Assembly (NCBI RefSeq): GCF_002934545.1
Contig: NZ_PTJA01000003.1
Location: 124,001-188,000, forward strand
Reading direction: 5' to 3'
Length of the DNA: 64,000 nt
From: Lacrimispora xylanisolvens
GTDB taxonomy: Bacteria > Bacillota > Clostridia > Lachnospirales > Lachnospiraceae
In this document: positions 22,120-31,190 of the stretch, one piece after another
Layout: each line of letters begins with the position of its first letter
Position numbering within the stretch: the first letter of the stretch is position 1
The notes under the pieces: generated by a model
Told to the model about the DNA's origin: nothing
The model's input: the letters and a program-made list of their open reading frames with translations, nothing else
Databases searched by the model: none
Program-made: the position numbers and the translations under genes

Positions 22120-25100
22120 ATGGAAGAAAAAACCGCAAAACTGGAATGGCTTAATGATCCTCAAGTATTTTCTGTAAACAGAATTTCTGCCCATTCCGAT
22201 CATCAGTATTACGAGACAAAACAAGAGGCTGAAGAAGGTGATATGAGACTGCGCCAGATGCTTAATGGAAGCTGGCAGTTCTCCTTTGCAGAGAAACCGG
22301 AAGAACGGGTAAAGGATTTTTATGAGAAAGATTTTAATGCAGATAAATTTGATTCTATTATGGTGCCTGGACATATTGAATTACAGGGATTTGGCAGATG
22401 CCAGTATATCAATACCATGTATCCGTGGGATGGAATTTCATATTTAAGACCTCCCTTTACGGATCCGGAAAACAATCCGGTAGGAAGCTATCTTCGGGAA
22501 TTTGAATTAGAAACTGAATTAAAGAATAAACGTCTCTTTCTTTCGTTTCAGGGGGTGGAAACTGCATTTTACGTATGGCTGAATGGAGTTTTTATCGGTT
22601 ACTCGGAAGATTCCTTTACTCCGTCAGAATTTGAGATTACTCACGCAGTCTGTGATGGCGTTAACCGTCTTGCAGTGGAGGTTTATAAAAGAAGCAGCGC
22701 AAGCTGGATTGAGGATCAGGACTTTTTCCGGTTCTCCGGAATATTCCGTGATGTGTATTTATATGCAGTTCCTTCCTGCCATGTCAGAGACTTATTCGTG
22801 CATGCAGATGTTTCTGAAGATTACAAGGATGGACTTTTACGTGCGGAGTTAAGTCTTATGGGAGAAATCAAAGGAAGTGTCAGCGCTGTTTTAAAAGACA
22901 GGGAGGGAAAAGACGTTCTGTCCTTCGATGCTCAGACAGCCAAGGCTGATACTGTGTTTACCGGTTGTGTATCGGACGCCCGGTTATGGAATGGAGAGGA
23001 TCCTTATCTTTATGAATTATGGATTTCCTTATTTGACGAGAATGGTCAGTTAAAAGAGGTAATTCCCCAGAAGCTGGGATTTCGCCGCTTTGAAATGGTG
23101 AATAACATTATGTGCCTCAACGGGAAACGAATTGTATTCCGGGGAGTCAACCGCCATGAGTTTAACGTCAGAAGAGGCCGTGCCATTACAAAAGAAGATA
23201 TGCTGTGGGATATCCGTTTCATGAAACAGCATAACATCAATGCTGTTCGTACCTGCCACTATCCGGACCAGAGTCTGTGGTACAGGCTCTGTGATGAATA
23301 CGGAATTTACTTAATTGATGAGGCGAATTTAGAAAGCCACGGTTCCTGGCAGAAGATGGGAGACTGTGAGCCTTCCTGGAATGTTCCCGGAAGCCTGCCT
23401 GAGTGGAAGGAATGTGTGGTAGACCGGGCAAAATCCATGCTGGAGAGAGACAAAAACCATCCCAGTATTCTGATCTGGTCCTGCGGGAATGAATCCTATG
23501 CAGGGGAGGATATTCTGGCCATGTCAGATTTTTTCAGGGAACGGGATCCGGACAGACTGGTTCATTACGAAGGTGTCTGCTGGAACAGGGAGTTTGACCG
23601 GACCAGTGATATGGAAAGCCGGATGTACGCAAAACCGGATGAGGTGGAGCGTTATCTGAGTGAGGACCCTAAAAAGCCATTTATTTTGTGTGAATATATG
23701 CATGCTATGGGCAATTCCCTTGGCGGTATGAATAAATATACGGATCTGGAAGACCGCTATGAGATGTATCAGGGTGGTTTTATCTGGGACTATATTGACC
23801 AGTCTCTGATGAAAAAAGATGCTTACGGAGAAGAGCATATGACATACGGCGGTGATTTTGAAGACCGTCCCACAGATTACAGCTTTTGCGGCGATGGAAT
23901 TGTTTTCGCAGACCGCACCGCGTCTCCCAAGGCCCAGGAAGTGAAGTACCTTTATCAGGATCTTCGCCTGTTTCCCGATGAAAATGGAGTAAAAATTGAA
24001 AACCGCAGACTGTTTGAGAAAACTTCAGACTGTGAATTCATTTATACCGTATTAAAAAATGGGGAACCGATCTATCAGAAGCAGTTTGAGGCTGATGTGG
24101 AACCATTAAACAGCGCATATTTCGCGGTTGAAATCCCGGAATGGAACGAGGCAGGAGAGTACGTTCATCAGGTGTCTGCGGTTTTAAAGGAGGACACGTT
24201 ATGGGCAGATTCTGGTTTTGAAACTGCGTTTGGCGAGATCGTCCGGGAGATTAAGGGGCAGCAGCAGCCTTGCGGTAAAAAGCCATTAAACATCGTTTAT
24301 GGAGATGTCAATATTGGAGTATCAGGGGAAGGATTCCGAATTCTCTTTTCCAGACAGGAAGGAAGTATTGTTTCCATTGTTTATGACGGAAAAGAGTGGG
24401 TCGGAAGACCTCTCATGCCTGTATACTGGAGAGCGACTACTGATAATGATAAGGGTAACCGATTCTCCGTAAAAAGCTCTATGTGGTTTGGTGCAGGCAG
24501 ATTTCCAGCTTACAGAAATGAAAACTGCAAAGTGGAAGAAGGTGATGGTTGCATTACAGTCACCTATACCTATCAGCTTTCAACGATACCCCAGACGGAA
24601 ACTCAGGTTATCTATGAGGTAAATTCAACAGGAGCCATTCATGTGAAAGCGGTATATCATGGGAAAGAGGGACTGCCAGAGCTTCCCGCTTTTGGTATGA
24701 GACTCATAACTCCGGCTGCTGCAAAACAGTTTACCTGGTATGGCAGAGGACCAGAGGAAAATTACTGTGATCGTAAGGAAGGCGCCAGACTTGGAATCTA
24801 TAAAGACACTCCGGAAGGAAATGTATCGCCTTATCTGGTTCCCCAGGAATGCGGTAACAGGACAGGTGTACGCTGGCTGAAAGTTTCTGACCGAAAGGGA
24901 AATTCCATCGGCTTTAGGTCTGTTAAAGCACCGTTTGAAGCATCCGTTCTCCCCTATACCGCTGAAGAACTGGAAGTTGCCACTCATAATGAAGAACTTC
25001 CTGCTCCACGATATACAGTCATCAGCATTTTTGGGGCAATGAGAGGAGTAGGCGGAGATGACAGCTGGGGGGCACCGGTTCATCCAGAATACTGCATTAG

Positions 25101-25179
25101 TGGAGAAGGGGAACTGGTAACGGAATTTACCATTGAACGAATGAGCATGGAAGAATACGATGAATATCATTTTTCATAA
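22120..25179 (+). CDS. Beta-galactosidase-like GH2 enzyme, LacZ type
   Basis: A 1019-aa protein, the length of E. coli LacZ, with the same five-domain layout. Acid/base Glu458 lies in SCGNES, nucleophile Glu525 in ILCEYMHAMGNS, and the C-terminal Bgal_small_N domain includes YWRATTDNDKGN. No signal peptide. AAGGAGGGG precedes the ATG, and a TATAAT at 22079 gives it its own promoter after the upstream terminator. It could release terminal beta-galactose from the same imported glycans or act on lactose; context favours the former, but this is inference. Confidence 0.9.
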   Translation: MEEKTAKLEWLNDPQVFSVNRISAHSDHQYYETKQEAEEGDMRLRQMLNGSWQFSFAEKPEERVKDFYEKDFNADKFDSIMVPGHIELQGFGRCQYINTMYPWDGISYLRPPFTDPENNPVGSYLREFELETELKNKRLFLSFQGVETAFYVWLNGVFIGYSEDSFTPSEFEITHAVCDGVNRLAVEVYKRSSASWIEDQDFFRFSGIFRDVYLYAVPSCHVRDLFVHADVSEDYKDGLLRAELSLMGEIKGSVSAVLKDREGKDVLSFDAQTAKADTVFTGCVSDARLWNGEDPYLYELWISLFDENGQLKEVIPQKLGFRRFEMVNNIMCLNGKRIVFRGVNRHEFNVRRGRAITKEDMLWDIRFMKQHNINAVRTCHYPDQSLWYRLCDEYGIYLIDEANLESHGSWQKMGDCEPSWNVPGSLPEWKECVVDRAKSMLERDKNHPSILIWSCGNESYAGEDILAMSDFFRERDPDRLVHYEGVCWNREFDRTSDMESRMYAKPDEVERYLSEDPKKPFILCEYMHAMGNSLGGMNKYTDLEDRYEMYQGGFIWDYIDQSLMKKDAYGEEHMTYGGDFEDRPTDYSFCGDGIVFADRTASPKAQEVKYLYQDLRLFPDENGVKIENRRLFEKTSDCEFIYTVLKNGEPIYQKQFEADVEPLNSAYFAVEIPEWNEAGEYVHQVSAVLKEDTLWADSGFETAFGEIVREIKGQQQPCGKKPLNIVYGDVNIGVSGEGFRILFSRQEGSIVSIVYDGKEWVGRPLMPVYWRATTDNDKGNRFSVKSSMWFGAGRFPAYRNENCKVEEGDGCITVTYTYQLSTIPQTETQVIYEVNSTGAIHVKAVYHGKEGLPELPAFGMRLITPAAAKQFTWYGRGPEENYCDRKEGARLGIYKDTPEGNVSPYLVPQECGNRTGVRWLKVSDRKGNSIGFRSVKAPFEASVLPYTAEELEVATHNEELPAPRYTVISIFGAMRGVGGDDSWGAPVHPEYCISGEGELVTEFTIERMSMEEYDEYHFS

Positions 25180-25258
25180 ATATGACATACAGCTGTCGTG
25201 TTATGGGTGATATAATCTTTTAAACAGGTGACAGAGCAATCAACGAAAGGAGTTACTC

Positions 25259-25672
25259 ATGCTGGAAAGGATCCCGGACCGGGAAGAAATGATCAGTTTG
25301 ATTGGCGAGGAGGCTTTTCTTGCATGGGAAGCTCTCTGCAGTAAGATTGAAGAATCATATGACATGGACCGCCTTTGCAATAGCGGCGGTAAGGCGTGGA
25401 AGTACGAATACAAATACCGCAGAGGGGGGAAGACCCTCTGCGCACTCTATGCAAGAGAGGGCTGTTGTGGTTTCATGGTGATTCTGGGCAAAGCAGAACG
25501 GGACAAGTTTGAACTGGAAAGGCAAAACTTCTCCCCCCGGATACTGGAACTGTATGATACTTCAACCACATACCATGATGGAAAATGGATCATGTTCCCT
25601 GCGGATGATCTGTCTTTGTTTGATGATTATATGAATCTTCTGCAGATAAAGAGACGTCCTAACAGAAAATAG
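25259..25672 (+). CDS. DUF3788 family protein
   Basis: A 137-aa soluble protein behind GAAAGGAG. The pattern of the family is visible: a GKAWKYEYKYRRGGKTLCAL strand segment, an ACCUGFMVILGKAE-like strand (GCCGFMVILGKAE) and a terminal YHDGKWIMFP. DUF3788 proteins are small, of unknown role, and often neighbour other stress or general-purpose genes. It starts a three-gene cluster with MmcQ/YjbR and DinB proteins. Confidence 0.8.
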   Translation: MLERIPDREEMISLIGEEAFLAWEALCSKIEESYDMDRLCNSGGKAWKYEYKYRRGGKTLCALYAREGCCGFMVILGKAERDKFELERQNFSPRILELYDTSTTYHDGKWIMFPADDLSLFDDYMNLLQIKRRPNRK

Positions 25673-25698
25673 AGGATTTTGGGAGGTGCTATGATGCT

Positions 25699-26070
25699 AT
25701 GAACTATCCGTGGATCGATGGCTTTTTAAAGGAAATGAATGGAGTTACCAGTGATTTTAAAGAGGAATGGAACTGGGACCGGTATATGATTGACGGTAAG
25801 ATGTTTGCAGCTGTCTGCAGAGATGATCAGGGAAAGGAAAAGCTGATATCCATGAAGCTGGACCCTTTGGAAGGTGATTTTTTAAGGCAGCAGTACAAAG
25901 ACATCGTACCGGGATATTATATGAACAAGGTTCATTGGAATTCAGTAATGGCAGACGGAGAAGTACCGGAAGATCTGTTAAAGGATATGCTGGAAAAGTC
26001 CTATTCTCTTATTTTTGCAAAGCTGCCTAAAAAAAGACAGAAAGAATTGCTGGACGAGAAAACCGTATAA
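25699..26070 (+). CDS. MmcQ/YjbR family protein
   Basis: A 123-aa protein with the MmcQ/YjbR signature: DGKMFAAV strand, LISMKLDPLEGDFLRQQY and the PGYYMNKVHWNSVM loop, ending in a helix with SYSLIFAKLPKK. Members have a CyaY-like fold and are annotated as possible DNA-binding proteins, without a firm function. Encoded 26 nt after DUF3788. Confidence 0.85.
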   Translation: MNYPWIDGFLKEMNGVTSDFKEEWNWDRYMIDGKMFAAVCRDDQGKEKLISMKLDPLEGDFLRQQYKDIVPGYYMNKVHWNSVMADGEVPEDLLKDMLEKSYSLIFAKLPKKRQKELLDEKTV

Positions 26071-26092
26071 CAGAATCCTGTGGGGTGAGATT

Positions 26093-26788
26093 ATGAAATA
26101 TTTTGGTGAGGGATTAAGTGAAGAGCACAAGGCATTAAATAAGGTGATCCGGAAAAAGCAAAGTACCAAAGATGCGATTAATATTTTTCTGGACATTCAT
26201 AAACAGCTGCATCGTACGAATATAAAAGATAGAGAAGAAAACGAAACCGACCGCCTGTTTGAAGATCTGGAACCACGGGAATATGCAATTATGCCAGGAA
26301 AAGATGATGAGACAATTGCCTGGGTAGTCTGGCATATTGCGAGAATTGAAGATCTGACCATGGGCATTCTGGCTGCAAGAGGAAACCAGCTTTTTGACGA
26401 GGACTGGAGCAGAAAAATTAATTCTCCAATAAAGGATACGGGAAATGCATTAACCGATGAGGAGATTATATCTTTCAGCAAACAGGTGAACTGTGAGGAA
26501 CTGCTTAATTACCGCAGTGCTGTTGGAGAAAAAACCAGGGAAATCGTAAGCCGGTTTACCTATGAAGATATGATTCGGGATGTGAATGAAGCAGACCTTA
26601 TGAAAATTAAAACAGAAGGCGGCGTAACCCCTCAAAAAGATTCTGAGTGGCTGCTGGAGTTTTGGGGAAACAAGGATGTGGCAGGACTTCTGCTGATGCC
26701 GCCAACCCGCCATGTGATGCTGCATCTCAATGACTGCTGTAAATGGAAAGAGAAAATTCGAACCAGAACTAAGTTTTTTCTGGAATAA
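26093..26788 (+). CDS. DinB family protein
   Basis: A 231-aa protein starting at ATG 26093 behind GGGGTGAG; an earlier in-frame start would overlap the preceding gene. It shows a DinB/YfiT-like four-helix pattern with histidines suited to metal binding: WVVWHIARIEDLTMGIL and MPPTRHVMLHLNDC. Such proteins are metal-dependent transferases or thiol-related enzymes of mostly unknown substrate. Confidence 0.8.
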   Translation: MKYFGEGLSEEHKALNKVIRKKQSTKDAINIFLDIHKQLHRTNIKDREENETDRLFEDLEPREYAIMPGKDDETIAWVVWHIARIEDLTMGILAARGNQLFDEDWSRKINSPIKDTGNALTDEEIISFSKQVNCEELLNYRSAVGEKTREIVSRFTYEDMIRDVNEADLMKIKTEGGVTPQKDSEWLLEFWGNKDVAGLLLMPPTRHVMLHLNDCCKWKEKIRTRTKFFLE

Positions 26789-26830
26789 GTGACTGCAATT
26801 TCCTATATTTCATAAAAGTTCAAAATTTGC

Positions 26831-26859
26831 TTGACAGAATAATAAATTGGCAGTATTCT
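26831..26859 (+). promoter_or_regulatory. Promoter of the leader peptide and ABC exporter transcript
   Basis: TTGACA, a 17-nt spacer and TATTCT, about 50 nt before the leader start codon. Confidence 0.6.
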
Positions 26860-26909
26860 TATAATTGTATATTAAATACAACAAAATTTAAGTAAAGGAG
26901 GCAGGAACT

Positions 26910-27005
26910 ATGATGCGTAATCGTGGAATCAATGGACACAATCAAATAGTTAGAAATATATTACTAAATTCAGTCTGCCTCATGGAAAACTGTCTTTGCG
27001 TCTAA
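26910..27005 (+). CDS. 31-codon leader peptide upstream of multidrug ABC exporter
   Basis: An ATG-ATG start at 26910/26913 preceded by the perfect site AAAGGAGG. The peptide begins MMRNRGINGHNQIV and ends in LLNSVCLMENCLCV. It stands alone between a promoter and terminator-like hairpins, followed by a BmrCD-like exporter. In Bacillus subtilis the bmrB leader controls bmrCD by ribosome stalling with translation inhibitors; this small gene occupies the same place, although I do not claim sequence similarity. It is likely a sensor for stalled ribosomes. Confidence 0.65.
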   Translation: MMRNRGINGHNQIVRNILLNSVCLMENCLCV

Positions 27006-27024
27006 GGATGTCAGGGCAAATGCT

Positions 27025-27138
27025 GCTTCTTGATCGAAGCTTCTTTTTATGAGTCTATCCGCAGTCTGAATGACTGCGGTTATTTTTTTGCTTATTTACC
27101 GAAAAAGACCGCACTACGCAGTTTTTTTCGGTTTTTTT
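27025..27138 (+). terminator. Three successive terminator-like hairpins (attenuator)
   Basis: First: GCTTC, loop, GAAGC with TTCTTTTT (27025-27048). Second: CCGCAGTC, loop TGAAT, GACTGCGG with TTATTTTTTT (27059-27089). Third: ACCGAAAAA pairs with TTTTTTTCGGT, then TTTTTT (27098-27138). All lie between the leader peptide stop and the first ABC gene, so read-through must be regulated for the exporter to be made. Confidence 0.75.
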
Positions 27139-27190
27139 ACATATATGGGAGAAAAGTCATGAAGTTTTTAAAAGAATAGGAGGAAATGGT

Positions 27191-28918
27191 ATGAAAAATT
27201 TGTGGAAGTATGTAAGGAAATATAAGTTTCTTTACGTCCTTGCCCTTGCAGCGATGATTATCAGCATTTTGCTTGATGCATCAGCCCCCCAGATTACAAA
27301 ACATATTATTGATGATGTAATTGTGGGTGGTGAAACAAAAATTCTTATGAAGCTGCTTTTAGGGCTTTTGGGAATTGGTTTCGGCAGAGCGATATTTCAG
27401 TATACAAAGGAATTTATCTTTGACTTTGCAGCTGCAAGGATCGCCTGTGGTTTAAGAAAGGATTTGTTTGATCATATTCAGACATTGTCCGTGGGTTATT
27501 TTGACAGCCATAATACGGGAGAGCTGATGGCCCGGATTAAGGATGATGCAGAGCGGATCTGGAATGCCTTTGGTTTTGTGGGAATGCTTGTGTTGGAATG
27601 CTCCATTCACACCATCATTGTTCTTGTGTGTATGCTTCGGTTAAGTCCTGTCCTGACACTGATTCCTATCGTCATCATGCCGATTATTGCCTGGTATGCG
27701 TTAAAGATGGAAAAAGGGCTGGGTGAGGTTTACGACAAGATCAGCGAACAGACTGCTGAGCTCAATACGGTTGCCCAGGAGAATCTGGCGGGAGTCAGGA
27801 CAGTTAAGGCATTTGCCAGAGAAGACTATGAAATCAGTAAATTTAAGAAGCACAACAAGCAGTACTATGACTTAAACATGAGTCAGGCAAAGCTGCTGAT
27901 CCGGTTCCAGCCAAACATCTCATTCCTGTCTAAATTCCTTATGATGTCAGTCATCGTCATCGGCGGAATTCTTGTAATTAAGGGAAAGATGTCCATTGGT
28001 GATTTGGGAGCATTTTCCGAATATGCAAACAATATCATCTGGCCCATGGAAATGGTGGGCTGGTTAAGCAATGATCTTGCGGCAGCCTTTGCTTCCAATA
28101 AGAAGATTAAAAAGATCATGGAAGAAAAACCGGTGATTGCAGATCCCGACAAACCAGTTCTTCCGGAAGTTGTGAAAGGGGAGCTTACCTTTCAGCATGT
28201 AGATTTTGAACTGGATGGAAAAGACATCTTAAATGATATTAATTTCACCCTGGAAAAAGGAAAGACACTGGGAATTATGGGCGTCACCGGTTCTGGAAAG
28301 ACATCGATTGTCAATCTGATCGAGCGTTTCTATGATGTAACAGCGGGAGAGATTCTGCTTGACGGAATAAACATTAAAGATCTGCCGCTTCCCTTACTGA
28401 GAGGACAGATTTCGGTGGTTATGCAGGATGTATTTCTCTTTTCCGACAGCATTTCCGAGAATATCAAAACCGGAAATAAGGATGCTACGGAGTGGGAAAG
28501 CGTTCAGCAGGCAGCAATTTCCGCAGAGGCACACAGCTTCATTCAGAAGCTGTCAGAGCAGTATGATACGGTAATCGGGGAAAGAGGCGTAGGCTTATCC
28601 GGAGGTCAGAAACAGAGAATCAGTATAGCCAGAGCCATTGCAAAGGAAACGCCTATTTTAATTCTTGATGACTCCACCTCTGCTCTTGATATGGAAACCG
28701 AGAGGGAGATCGAATCTCATTTGTCAGAACTGAAAAACAGTTCTAAAATTGTCATTGCCCACAGAATATCAGCTGTGCGCAGAGCGGATGAGATTCTGAT
28801 TCTGGAAGACGGAAAGATTATCGAGCGTGGAACTCATGAGGAGCTTATGGAGAAACGGGGACAGTATTACAGAACCTATGAGGTTCAGTATGGAGAGGAG
28901 GCTGCACTATGTCAGTAA
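27191..28918 (+). CDS. Multidrug ABC exporter half-transporter, BmrC/YheI-like
   Basis: A 575-aa fusion of a six-helix membrane domain (residues 1 to about 310) and an ATPase domain. The ATPase shows Walker A GVTGSGKTS, signature LSGGQKQR, and Walker B LILDDSTSALD, where Asp replaces the usual catalytic Glu. That substitution and the canonical LSGGQ are as in BmrC, the partner with the degenerate catalytic residue in a heterodimer. AGGAGG precedes the ATG. Its stop overlaps the start of the second gene. Substrates are likely amphipathic drugs, by family. Confidence 0.9.
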   Translation: MKNLWKYVRKYKFLYVLALAAMIISILLDASAPQITKHIIDDVIVGGETKILMKLLLGLLGIGFGRAIFQYTKEFIFDFAAARIACGLRKDLFDHIQTLSVGYFDSHNTGELMARIKDDAERIWNAFGFVGMLVLECSIHTIIVLVCMLRLSPVLTLIPIVIMPIIAWYALKMEKGLGEVYDKISEQTAELNTVAQENLAGVRTVKAFAREDYEISKFKKHNKQYYDLNMSQAKLLIRFQPNISFLSKFLMMSVIVIGGILVIKGKMSIGDLGAFSEYANNIIWPMEMVGWLSNDLAAAFASNKKIKKIMEEKPVIADPDKPVLPEVVKGELTFQHVDFELDGKDILNDINFTLEKGKTLGIMGVTGSGKTSIVNLIERFYDVTAGEILLDGINIKDLPLPLLRGQISVVMQDVFLFSDSISENIKTGNKDATEWESVQQAAISAEAHSFIQKLSEQYDTVIGERGVGLSGGQKQRISIARAIAKETPILILDDSTSALDMETEREIESHLSELKNSSKIVIAHRISAVRRADEILILEDGKIIERGTHEELMEKRGQYYRTYEVQYGEEAALCQ

Positions 28919-30684
28919 ATACCAGCAGAATCGATGAGGAACAGAAAGAGGTATTGAAAAAAGATACCATAATCCGTCTGTTTCGTTATCTGCTTGCTTA
29001 TAAAAAGAAAATAGTGCTTGTTCTGTTTATTATGGGCGGCACCATTACCATCAGTATGCTGGCTCCTCTATTGATGGAGTATGCGGTAAACGTATGTGTG
29101 GCACAAAAGGATATCAATGGACTTTTATATGTGGGAATTGGAGCAATTGGATTATTTCTGCTGTTTTTAGTGGGTACCAAGGTTCGTATGCGTATCATGG
29201 CGGAAGTTTCAAACCGTGTGCTTTTAAACATCAGAGAGGAACTATATCAGCATATCCAGTCTCTGGGGTTTGGCTTCTTTGACAGCCGCCCCACAGGAAA
29301 AGTACTTGCAAGAATTATTGGTGATGTAAATTCACTAAAAGATGTATTATCGGATAGTGTTACCCAGCTGATTCCGGATTTCATTACGGTGATCTGTGTT
29401 CTCAGCATTATGCTGATTAAGAATTACCGTCTGGCGATGGCAGCTTTGCTGACAATTCCCATTCTGGCGGTCGGTATGTTTTTTATTCAGACCAATGTCC
29501 ATAAAAGATGGCGGGTATACAGAAAGAAAACTTCTAATTTAAATGGCTACGTTCACGAAGACTTATCGGGAATCAGGATTATACAAAGCTATGCTGCTGA
29601 GGATGAGACAAAAGAGGTGTTTCATGATCTGGTAGACCAGCATTACCGTTCCTTTATTGATGCGGTAATCGTTGCTGATGCGTTCGGTCCTCTTGTTGAA
29701 ATAACCTGGGGAATGGGTGGATTTTTGCTTTATTTTATCGGTATAAAAGTGGTGGGAGTGGAACAGATCGGAATTGGTACGTTTCTTGCATTTTCCACAT
29801 ACATCGCCATGTTCTGGAGTCCCATACGTAATCTTGCCAACTTCTATAATAAGCTGACTACCAATATCTCAGCTGCGGAGCGAATCTTTGATATCATAGA
29901 TACGGAAGTTGAGATTAAGGATGAAGAGAATGCAGTAGAATTAAAGGAGTTAAAGGGTGAGGTACGGTTTGAAGAAGTTTCCTTCGCCTATGGAGATGAG
30001 CCGGACCGTCTGATCCTGGATCACGTAAGCTTTTCGGTAAAACCAGGTGAGACTATCGCTCTGGTAGGGCCGACAGGTGCAGGGAAAACGACCATTGTAA
30101 ACCTGATCAGCCGTTTCTATGAAGTGACTGGCGGAGAGATCTTTATTGACGATCAGGAGATAAGAAGTGTGACATTAAAGAGTTTAAGAAGCCAGATGGG
30201 CATTATGACCCAGGACAATTTCCTCTTTTCCGGAACTATTCGGGATAACATTCGTTACGGCCGGTTAAATGCCACCGATGAAGAGATTGAAGAGGCTGCC
30301 AAAGCAGTTAACGCCCATGAGTTTATTATGAAGACGGAAAAAGGATATGATACGGAAATCAGTGAACGAGGAGCCGGCCTTTCCATCGGCCAGAGACAGC
30401 TTTTAGCCTTTGCAAGAACCATGGTATCAAAGCCCGGCATTCTTATTCTTGATGAGGCGACTTCCAGCATTGATACCCATACGGAACTGCTGGTTCAAAA
30501 GGGAATTGAAGTGCTTTTAAAGGAACGGACTTCCTTTATTATCGCCCACAGATTATCCACCATCCGCAAGGCAGACCGGATCTTCGTTATCGATCAGGGT
30601 ACAATTAGGGAAGCAGGAAGCCATGACGAGTTAATGAAACTGGAAGGTGCTTATTATCAATTGTACCAAAGCCAGTTCGCGTAA
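28909..30684 (+). CDS. Multidrug ABC exporter half-transporter, BmrD/YheH-like
   Basis: A 591-aa half-transporter whose start overlaps the previous gene by 10 nt. It has Walker A GPTGAGKTT, an altered signature GLSIGQRQ (Ile in place of the first Gly) and Walker B LILDEATSSID with the catalytic Glu. With the previous gene this gives one canonical and one degenerate ATP site, the asymmetric arrangement of heterodimeric exporters such as BmrCD. Confidence 0.9.
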   Translation: MSVNTSRIDEEQKEVLKKDTIIRLFRYLLAYKKKIVLVLFIMGGTITISMLAPLLMEYAVNVCVAQKDINGLLYVGIGAIGLFLLFLVGTKVRMRIMAEVSNRVLLNIREELYQHIQSLGFGFFDSRPTGKVLARIIGDVNSLKDVLSDSVTQLIPDFITVICVLSIMLIKNYRLAMAALLTIPILAVGMFFIQTNVHKRWRVYRKKTSNLNGYVHEDLSGIRIIQSYAAEDETKEVFHDLVDQHYRSFIDAVIVADAFGPLVEITWGMGGFLLYFIGIKVVGVEQIGIGTFLAFSTYIAMFWSPIRNLANFYNKLTTNISAAERIFDIIDTEVEIKDEENAVELKELKGEVRFEEVSFAYGDEPDRLILDHVSFSVKPGETIALVGPTGAGKTTIVNLISRFYEVTGGEIFIDDQEIRSVTLKSLRSQMGIMTQDNFLFSGTIRDNIRYGRLNATDEEIEEAAKAVNAHEFIMKTEKGYDTEISERGAGLSIGQRQLLAFARTMVSKPGILILDEATSSIDTHTELLVQKGIEVLLKERTSFIIAHRLSTIRKADRIFVIDQGTIREAGSHDELMKLEGAYYQLYQSQFA

Positions 30685-30732
30685 TGGCTGATTTTATTAT
30701 GAACTTTTTTAAAAGAGTATAGATGTTCCGGT

Positions 30733-31016
30733 GGTTCTTGCTGTTCAGGGCAGTTTGGTTTTGAGTCCCTTAGGTGAGGGGCACTGAACAAGACCTATCT
30801 GCTACTATGCCTCAAGCAATATAAAAGTAGTTATAAGATTGAAGAAAAGGGGCAGGTGTAGGAAATAAATGCCATCTATGCCACGCAAACTCAGAATGGC
30901 GAGGCAAAAATATAGGATCGACTGCTAACCTGCCTAAAACGGGGATAGAGAAGGTCGGAATATCGGAGAGAAGGGGTAGAGGGCTGATAAAGAAGTTATC
31001 TATGCCCCTTCTCTTT
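30733..31016 (+). ncRNA. Unassigned structured RNA candidate with terminal hairpin
   Basis: No credible gene lies between 30685 and 31190. Three strong foldings are visible: hairpin A, where GTTCAG (30743) pairs with CTGAAC (30784) with flanking TCTT/AAGA; a branched element B closed by GGCAGGT (30851) with ACCTGCC (30928), and inside it TGCC/GGCA and GCCA/TGGC; and a long hairpin C, AGAGAAGGGG-TAGA (30967) with TCTA-tg-CCCCTTCTCT (30999-31014), followed by TTCTATT. It lies downstream of the exporter and upstream of the patatin gene. I could not match it to tmRNA, SRP RNA, RNase P RNA or a common riboswitch. Strand is inferred from neighbours. Confidence 0.45.
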
Positions 31017-31190
31017 CTATTGCTGTCAGAAGGAGTTATAAAGATATCATATATTATATAAAAGGGTGATTGTGAACTGTCTCCTGGGGCATGAAATTTG
31101 CTTTTTCAACTCTCAAGTTTGCCTGGCGATATCGAAAGGGATTGACCGGACCGGATAAATGAAATAAAATAGTAGGCGAGGTGATTTAAG

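Noticed and set aside
30868-30927. Short frame beginning MPSMPRKLRMARQK resembling the start of an IS200/RAYT transposase
   Set aside because: Only 19 codons, falls inside the paired RNA element, and no continuation in any frame.
30851-30934. Cyclic di-GMP riboswitch suggested by ACGCAAA
   Set aside because: The rest of the conserved core (GGGCAAACC and the receptor stem) is not present.
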